From NCBI GenBank assembly GCA_035275405.1, contig DATEMU010000001.1, forward strand, positions 186,001 through 250,000: a stretch of DNA of 64,000 bases, read 5' to 3'. The stretch comes from Phycisphaerae bacterium (lineage in GTDB: Bacteria > Planctomycetota > Phycisphaerae > UBA1845 > UTPLA1). How positions within the stretch are numbered: position 1 is the first letter of the stretch; every line of letters begins with the position of its first letter. The translations under genes were made by a program, and so were the position numbers. Under the pieces are notes generated by a model. The model was not told the origin of the DNA. It saw only the letters and a program-made list of their open reading frames with translations, and made no database searches. Below, in pieces: positions 59,601-64,000 of this stretch.

Positions 59601-60348
59601 GACAATCCTGCACAGGCCCCGTCGCACTAGTCATCGCCGCCAAATGACTTTCGACCAGCCGCGATAGCTCGTAAAGCTCCCGGTCAATGACGTCGGCGAG
59701 GCGCTTACTCCAGACGTCCGACAATCCGCGGCCGCCCTCCGCCAGCGCATCAAGCGATTGTTGCAGCCACGCCTCGGGATCGACAATCGAATTGAGGAAT
59801 TCATCGATTTGTAGGACGCATTCGATCAGTGCCTGCTCGCTCGTCGGGCCATACGCGCAGACGAAGTCCACAAACGCCTCGCCTTCCGCGTCTTCGCGCC
59901 GGCCGTACTCGTCGAAAACCTCCTGGGCGGTCTCTTTGCGCAGGAGACGGCCGTCGGCGGGGTCGAGCAGCGGCATCAGCGGATCGAGATCGGCATGAGC
60001 GAAGTATTTGCCCAGAATCTGGCGGCAGAAGGAGTGCAAGGTGGAGATGGCCGCACCGTCGAGCAGGGCGAGTTGCCGTTGCAGCCAGGGATTCGCCGGC
60101 GTCCGGGCCAGGCGCGACCGCAGGGCGACGGCAATTCGGCTGCGCATCTCGGACGCCGCCGCGTCGGTAAACGTCACAACCAGCACGCGATCGATGCCGC
60201 AACCCAGTCGCGCGTCGGCCCCCAGCGCCGCGCAGCGCTCGGCCAATACCGCCGTCTTGCCGCTTCCCGCCCCGGCGGAAACCAGCACGCTGCGATCGAT
60301 CGTCGAGATCGCGCGGCGTTGAGTATCTGTCCAGAGAATCTCACTCAT
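56632..60348 (-). CDS. addA: AddA-type UvrD helicase/nuclease
   Basis: A 1238-residue ATP-dependent helicase and nuclease of double-strand break repair. Walker A is AGAGSGKT at 25-32; LVDEFQDISPVQ is Walker B and GDVKQSIYRFR motif III. Later helicase motifs include VVRIMSIHRSKGLEFPIVIL and LRIFYVALTRAKQRIILVG. The C-terminal RecB-type nuclease has GTWTHEFLQRV, EILDYKTDG (catalytic Asp and Lys) and QLGIYAAAV. Partner AddB is encoded directly upstream with an 8-bp overlap, so the two are made together. Confidence 0.93.
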   Translation of the reverse strand: MSEILWTDTQRRAISTIDRSVLVSAGAGSGKTAVLAERCAALGADARLGCGIDRVLVVTFTDAAASEMRSRIAVALRSRLARTPANPWLQRQLALLDGAAISTLHSFCRQILGKYFAHADLDPLMPLLDPADGRLLRKETAQEVFDEYGRREDAEGEAFVDFVCAYGPTSEQALIECVLQIDEFLNSIVDPEAWLQQSLDALAEGGRGLSDVWSKRLADVIDRELYELSRLVESHLAAMTSATGPVQDCRKSLAEFAAALDGWRSQLRRSTDDRTLDAVCHEGIGKYKFPKIPRRSDKLDRAALGAIETLYTIRDDLFRKRLCDCLGPFTVADWADGLARIRPQAEILVTLVRAVRDAYQKAKAGLGVMDFGDLERRARNLLADESNHVAAQLRDRFQHVLVDEFQDISPVQADVLRLVSREAEADRPANLFTVGDVKQSIYRFRLAEPMLFLNRRGQFAPGGDRGAAIDLVENFRSRPRLLDAINALMERLMAADLGGIDYDDAARLRPGPCPPGKPVDETTPVELHLLEDKPGAVEEEDEDNEPTDGGAADWLRIEREAYVVAQRIKALVAEGAAYRDIVILLRSMKARVGAFARTLSRAGIPVYTDTAGGFFETREVRDLLSLLTLLDNAQQDIPLAAVLRSPLFGQPLTDDELVAIRIAARGPDADARFHVAVAEYARSGSDTSLRPRLANIFERIDRWRQCARRRPLADVLWQIYEESGYLAYAEGLADGRRRRANLLQLHEYARQFGGFRRQGLYRFLRFIDGLEGAGEDLEPGTPAAPGGDVVRIMSIHRSKGLEFPIVILGELGKDFNLQDARGSILFDRKLGLALKAVDLERRITYPTLPHQLVARAIRTESLAEELRIFYVALTRAKQRIILVGSHALDRLQELRDRLAAHRGPLPLSDRLGAGSVMDWTLAALACQPAPMVQLTPADLVSGAPLFAVCTYDFQCMKDWKLEVPPPTRHTELLEKCAALGDLPTPAPDSDFSELVRTIERRLVTPYPAMALTRVPAVAAATTLKRRWDAMVDPDEPTATWAPAHAAAYSGDRFRPPSSLHPATQVDPTARGTWTHEFLQRVDFRRPCDAADLAGQLSALSDAGLNTAAQAAQIDLDAIAWFFQTPLGQRLRQEKTRVLREWPFVIGVDPSRYEPGARRVDTDDVLLVRGILDGLFDSGEGWEILDYKTDGIDAAQVPARVEEYRGQLGIYAAAVKAVWQSDAKKRWLVFLTPRRIVEV

Positions 60349-63300
60349 CGCCCCGGCCCTCCTGCGCGATCCGTTCCAAAACTTCCGCGCGGCTCATTTC
60401 GTCGAGGGCGTGGGCGCGGCGGGCGGCGTATTCGAACCGGCAGACGGACGTGAAATGGCACCGCGTGCAGGCGATCGTCTTGCCGTGCTGAGATGGACGG
60501 ACGGCGATGGTGCCCGCGATCCAGTCCTCCGCCAGTTGCGTCATTTTCCGCCGAACGTGATCGAGAAGTCCGCCAAACGTTTTGTCGCCCACGGCATCGG
60601 AATGCTCCACATTCCCCAGCTTGCGATCCTTTGTCCGAAACACGTTGAAAATCCTGCTTTGACCGCAGTCCAAGTTAGGATCGAGGTGGTCGATCCAATC
60701 GAAGTCCACGACGCCGCGCGGCCGAAAACCCTTATGCGGATCGAAACCGTCCTTCTCGACTTCGCGAGGGTGCTTGACGCTCTTGAGGCCGGCGAGCAGC
60801 GGGAGGAAAAATGCGCCGCCGGGAATGATCCTGCCCTTCCCCAGCGCGCCGCCGTGATCGCGCAGGACGAGCAGGTAGGCGAGCAATTGCAGCGCCAGAC
60901 CGTGGTAGACCTCGTCGAGGCTCAGCCGTTTCCCAACGGAGCGTTTGTAATCAAACACGACAGCGAGGTGATCGGACCCGGCGGGCAGGAGGTCGACGCG
61001 GTCGATGACGCCGCGCAGACGCACGACGCCGTGGGTCGTCGTCAGTTCCAGCGACGGCAGCGCACCCGGGGCGTCCGTCCCGAAGGACCGCTCGGCGAGT
61101 TTGGGGCGCAGCGGCGTTCGGGCGATGGAAGATCGCTGGCCGGCCACGGCGGCGGAGAGGTCGCGTCGACCGCGGCGAATCGTCATCCGGCCCTGGGCCT
61201 CCTCCAGGCGAAGCTCCTCGGCGTACTCTGGCACGATCTTTTTGCAGAGCCGGAGCAAACTGCCGGCAATGTCCTCCGGCAGAACGTCGGCAAGCGACTT
61301 GCCGTTATCCATGAGTTCAACCACGAAATGCTCAAGGACGCGATGATAAATGCGGCCAAGATCCATCGGCGTCAGTTCGTGCGCCGCGCGCGGCTCCAAA
61401 TTAAGCCCCCGCGCGGCAAAGTGCTGGAATGGACATTGCGCGAACTGCTCCAGTCCGCTGACGCTGGTGCGATAGGGCTTGCTCCATAGCGCGTTGGCCA
61501 TGGCGGGACTGAGCCGTGCTTCCGGAGGCGTTCGCAGGGCCGTCATCGCTGCGGCCAGCGGCCCGCGCATCGCGCCATGCCTGCGCGCCCACTTGTACAG
61601 GGCGAGCCACTGCCCGGCGGCCTCCGCCGCGAGCTTCTCCTCGCAAAATTGCCGTAATCCCGCAGCCAGTCCCCCGGCCAGTCCGCCGACAGTGGAGATC
61701 GAACGCGGATCGATCGCCCCATCGTCGGCCTCGCTCTCTTCCAACTTTTCAACCGAAACATCCGGCAGCGCTGCCCGGATCGCGGGCCAGTAGGGCGACG
61801 GCGGCAGCGGGGATCCCTTCTCATCCGCCCGCGGAAAGCTCACCCATAGGAACTCACTGGGCCGCGTCACCGCGACATAGGCGAGCATTCGCTCATCGAG
61901 AAGCTGCCGCGCGCGGGTCTGCCCGAGCGCCACGCCGGCCTCTGCGAGCTTGGCCCGATCGTCATCGCCGAAGATGGAATCCTCACCGACGCGGTGCGGA
62001 AACTGCCCCTCGGCCATACCCAATACGAAAGCGGCGCGGACCGGCGGATGGCGGCTGCGCTCGATCGAGCCGACGAGCACTTGATCGAGTGTCGCGGGAA
62101 CGAGGCCAACCGTGAACTCAGACAGACCGGTTTCGATGATTTCCTGAAATTGCCGGCCGCTCATCGGCTCGTCGCCGAGGGCGGCGATGGTCTCATCGAA
62201 CAGCTTCACAAGATCCGCCCACACCTGCTCGTGTTCCTCGGCCTCATCCAGTTCGCCGCGGGTCGCAGCGGCCTCGCACCAGCGGGCCAGGGTCATGCGT
62301 ACATCGAGCCGCTCCAGCAGGGCGTAGAGTTGGGCGATCCAGTCGCGGCAGGGGGCATTCGGCGTTTTCGAACCCTCCCCCCGGCCCTCTCCCTGGGAGG
62401 GAGAGGGAGTGCTCGGCCACCAGTCGCCGATTCGGTCCATAAGGGCCCGGCGCGAATGATTGACCTCCGCCAGGGCGCGGACCGCCGCGGGCGTCGCCGA
62501 GCGCCGGCGATCACCGGGCTGGGCGGGATACGTCCAGTTTTCTTCCCAGGAGGCGGGCGTACAAAGCCCGTGGGCCAGTTGATAGTTTTCCAGTGCGTCG
62601 GCTTCAGCGTCCGGCAAACCGCACAGACCAGTCTTGAGCAACATGGCCATGGCCGCATCGAAGGGGCCGTCGGCCCGCATAGTGACCGTCGCGCGGACGA
62701 GTTGCACGAGCGGGTGATGGTAGGTCTGGCGACGCCGATCGATGAAAAACGGGATGTGGTGCGCCGCCAACTCGGCGGAGATCAAATCGTGGTAGGGCGT
62801 CAGATCGCGGACGATGATGGCGATGTCGCGGAATCGCAACGGGCGATCACCTCGCTGTACGAGATCGACGATCGCCCGCACGGCGGCGGCGACTTCCGCG
62901 CGGCGGTCGGGGGCCTCGAGGAGCCGGGCAGAATTCGGAATTCGGAATTCGGAGTGCGGAATCAGGGAAGAGCGCCCGGGCATTGGCGCGAAGAGATGAC
63001 GTTCCAGGCAGGCCAGGCTGGGCGCGTTCGCGAATCGCGGGCAGTTCTTCTCGGAAAGGAGGATCGGTTCTTCGATCGTCACTCCGGCATCTCGAATGGC
63101 CCGCGCGAGGTGAAACCACGTTCGCTCGGTGCGGGCAAAGAGCGAAACGTCGTCGGGCTCGACTTCGAATTCGCCTGCGCGCCGGTGATCGGGATCCAGG
63201 AGCAGGGCCAGGTCGATATGCGCGACCCGCTGCGCCAGGGCGACGATCATTCGCATCTGCTGTTCCGTCAATCCCGCGAATCCGTCGATCCAGACCCGCG

Positions 63301-63904
63301 CCCCCCGCAGCCACTCAATCGCGTCGAGCCGCGCCCGCGCCAGATCGAGCACGCTCTCCGGATCGACGCGATCGTCGCCGAGATAGTCGAGATACGCCCG
63401 CAGAAGCAGGGCCATGTCGTGCAGCCGGGGGGCCGACGGATCGCCCGCCGTCTCAGCCGCTTGCGCCGCCCCGTCGAGTTGATCGACGGTCACGGCTTCC
63501 TGAAGCAACTCGACGATCCCGCTCGAGACAGCGGCAATGAATCCCGGCCGCTCGGCGACCTTGCCGAATTCGCGGAGGCGTCGACGATGCCGCTGGATCA
63601 GCCGTCGCAGCGCCATTTGCCGGCCCATCGGGGTAAGCGGCGTCGGAATCGGTCCACCGATCCTGGCCTCGCTTAGGATTCGATGGGCCAGCCGCCGAAA
63701 GCTCAACACCTCGCAGCGACCCAGCGCCCCCGACGGCGACCGCGCCAGAAGTCCGCGCTCCATTTGCAAGGCGGCCTGTTCGGGGACCAGCAGTATCAGC
63801 TGGGGGCCGTCCGTGAGACTGCGGGCCAATTCCTCGCCGATGCCCGCGAGGCATCGATGCGTCTTCCCGCTACCTGCCCGACCGGCAATCAGGCGAACCG
63901 CCAT
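60341..63904 (-). CDS. addB: AddB-type nuclease subunit with two repeat insertions
   Basis: A 1187-residue partner of AddA. GRAGSGKT at 8-15 is the intact Walker A; the helicase-like part is otherwise diverged, as usual for AddB. The C-terminal nuclease has LEQFAQCPFQHFAARGL, DLGRIYHRVLEHF, VFDYKRSVG and QLLAYLLVL, and a terminal CTRCHFTSVC which with the upstream cysteine forms the Fe-S cluster of AddB. Two foreign-looking segments interrupt the protein: SLIPHSEFRIPNS near 318 and STPSPSQGEGRGEGS near 500, each encoded by a dispersed repeat. They lie in likely surface loops and keep the frame. Confidence 0.92.
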   Translation of the reverse strand: MAVRLIAGRAGSGKTHRCLAGIGEELARSLTDGPQLILLVPEQAALQMERGLLARSPSGALGRCEVLSFRRLAHRILSEARIGGPIPTPLTPMGRQMALRRLIQRHRRRLREFGKVAERPGFIAAVSSGIVELLQEAVTVDQLDGAAQAAETAGDPSAPRLHDMALLLRAYLDYLGDDRVDPESVLDLARARLDAIEWLRGARVWIDGFAGLTEQQMRMIVALAQRVAHIDLALLLDPDHRRAGEFEVEPDDVSLFARTERTWFHLARAIRDAGVTIEEPILLSEKNCPRFANAPSLACLERHLFAPMPGRSSLIPHSEFRIPNSARLLEAPDRRAEVAAAVRAIVDLVQRGDRPLRFRDIAIIVRDLTPYHDLISAELAAHHIPFFIDRRRQTYHHPLVQLVRATVTMRADGPFDAAMAMLLKTGLCGLPDAEADALENYQLAHGLCTPASWEENWTYPAQPGDRRRSATPAAVRALAEVNHSRRALMDRIGDWWPSTPSPSQGEGRGEGSKTPNAPCRDWIAQLYALLERLDVRMTLARWCEAAATRGELDEAEEHEQVWADLVKLFDETIAALGDEPMSGRQFQEIIETGLSEFTVGLVPATLDQVLVGSIERSRHPPVRAAFVLGMAEGQFPHRVGEDSIFGDDDRAKLAEAGVALGQTRARQLLDERMLAYVAVTRPSEFLWVSFPRADEKGSPLPPSPYWPAIRAALPDVSVEKLEESEADDGAIDPRSISTVGGLAGGLAAGLRQFCEEKLAAEAAGQWLALYKWARRHGAMRGPLAAAMTALRTPPEARLSPAMANALWSKPYRTSVSGLEQFAQCPFQHFAARGLNLEPRAAHELTPMDLGRIYHRVLEHFVVELMDNGKSLADVLPEDIAGSLLRLCKKIVPEYAEELRLEEAQGRMTIRRGRRDLSAAVAGQRSSIARTPLRPKLAERSFGTDAPGALPSLELTTTHGVVRLRGVIDRVDLLPAGSDHLAVVFDYKRSVGKRLSLDEVYHGLALQLLAYLLVLRDHGGALGKGRIIPGGAFFLPLLAGLKSVKHPREVEKDGFDPHKGFRPRGVVDFDWIDHLDPNLDCGQSRIFNVFRTKDRKLGNVEHSDAVGDKTFGGLLDHVRRKMTQLAEDWIAGTIAVRPSQHGKTIACTRCHFTSVCRFEYAARRAHALDEMSRAEVLERIAQEGRGDE
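62369..62411 (-). repeat. palindromic repeat inside addB
   Basis: The second copy of the element found in the cysteine desulfurase gene: arms CCCTCTCCCT (62385-62394) and AGGGAGAGGG (62398-62407) around GGG. Read on the minus strand, it matches the other copy over about 40 bp with a few changes, and yields the same peptide. Confidence 0.8.
62931..62965. repeat. AT-containing tandem GAATTCGG repeat in addB
   Basis: The 8-base unit GAATTCGG occurs as three near-tandem copies, followed by GGAGTGCGGAATCAG. It encodes HSEFRIPNS in the addB frame. Short EFRIPNS-type peptides encoded by such repeats are known to me from unrelated proteins in other bacteria, consistent with a dispersed element. Confidence 0.7.
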
Positions 63905-64000
63905 GAAGAAAACCTACCTGTGCTTGGATACCCGACGCCGTCACAACGGATGCTAGCGCAGCAGGATTGTGAGCGACGATATAGAATGAGCGTCGCCGCA

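Noticed and set aside
61994..63676. 560-codon plus-strand frame opposite addB
   Set aside because: Antisense to AddB, whose Walker A, nuclease and Fe-S motifs are intact; the shadow has no domain.
63986..64000. ATG AGC GTC GCC GCA at the right edge as a gene start
   Set aside because: Only five codons are visible and no ribosome site precedes it, so no gene can be supported.

Overview
The window reads as GC-rich bacterial chromosome, most likely from a member of the Planctomycetota related to the Phycisphaerae. The pointers are a multihaem cytochrome ending in a dockerin-like calcium-binding tail, a PEP-CTERM surface protein, TPR-containing GT-C membrane glycosyltransferase-like proteins, a BtpA-family protein, a stand-alone GroES, and a nitrite oxidoreductase/nitrate reductase (NXR/Nar) of the Nitrospira/anammox type. 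This placement is inferred from gene content, not from a marker phylogeny.

Positions 1-26,803 form a nitrogen-redox region. On the minus strand lies an NXR-like operon in the order gamma subunit (5954-7816), Tat-exported molybdopterin alpha subunit (2393-5902), small conserved protein (2023-2343), Fe-S beta subunit (736-2013) and TorD/NarJ-type chaperone (1-770, cut by the window edge). An Rrf2 regulator with IscR-like cysteine spacing (7897-8328) precedes it. Facing away is a tightly packed plus-strand operon (8641-17080): NapH/NosR-type polyferredoxin fused to TPR, tyrosine phenol-lyase-like enzyme, Rieske protein, cytochrome b with extra membrane helices, octahaem hydroxylamine-oxidoreductase (HAO)-like protein, and tryptophanase-like enzyme. 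A separate promoter then drives a pentahaem-dockerin protein (17315-19159), followed by a radical SAM protein (19352-21091). Next is a divergent NO module: Rrf2 - NnrS-like - methyltransferase on the minus strand and a quinol-type NO reductase (24509-26803) on the plus strand, with two perfect inverted repeats between them. A gene-poor 0.7 kb and a tRNA-Ser(GGA) gene (27490-27578) close the region. The tRNA 3' end faces it, as expected if the region were an integrated island, but this is untested.

Positions 27,720-38,128 are all minus strand: a GH31 glycosidase translationally coupled to one of two tandem TMTC-like GT-C/TPR membrane proteins, a zinc-ribbon membrane protein, a lipoprotein, BtpA, an SNase-like protein with altered catalytic residues, and GroES. 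Positions 38,235-44,725 are plus strand: a PhoD-like phosphatase, a 1391-residue protein with three amidohydrolase domains of which only the middle one keeps the HxH metal site, and a glycine-rich zinc-finger protein. The rest (44,753-63,904) is mixed housekeeping: PQQ-type propeller, metallo-beta-lactamase-fold hydrolase, HDOD protein, NeuB, cysteine desulfurase, prolyl oligopeptidase, SpoIIE-type phosphatase, PEP-CTERM protein, amidohydrolase, lipoprotein, and the AddA/AddB helicase-nuclease pair.

The most novel-looking arrangement is the 8.6-17.1 kb operon, where two aromatic amino-acid beta-lyases of different predicted specificity bracket a Rieske/cytochrome b/octahaem module. A second theme is small dispersed palindromic repeats that have entered coding sequence in frame: one copy each in the cysteine desulfurase and addB genes in the same reading frame, a different one elsewhere in addB, and a GC palindrome in the tail of the phoD gene. 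Positions 63,905-64,000 show no supported gene; an ATG at 63,986 could begin a divergent gene beyond the window.
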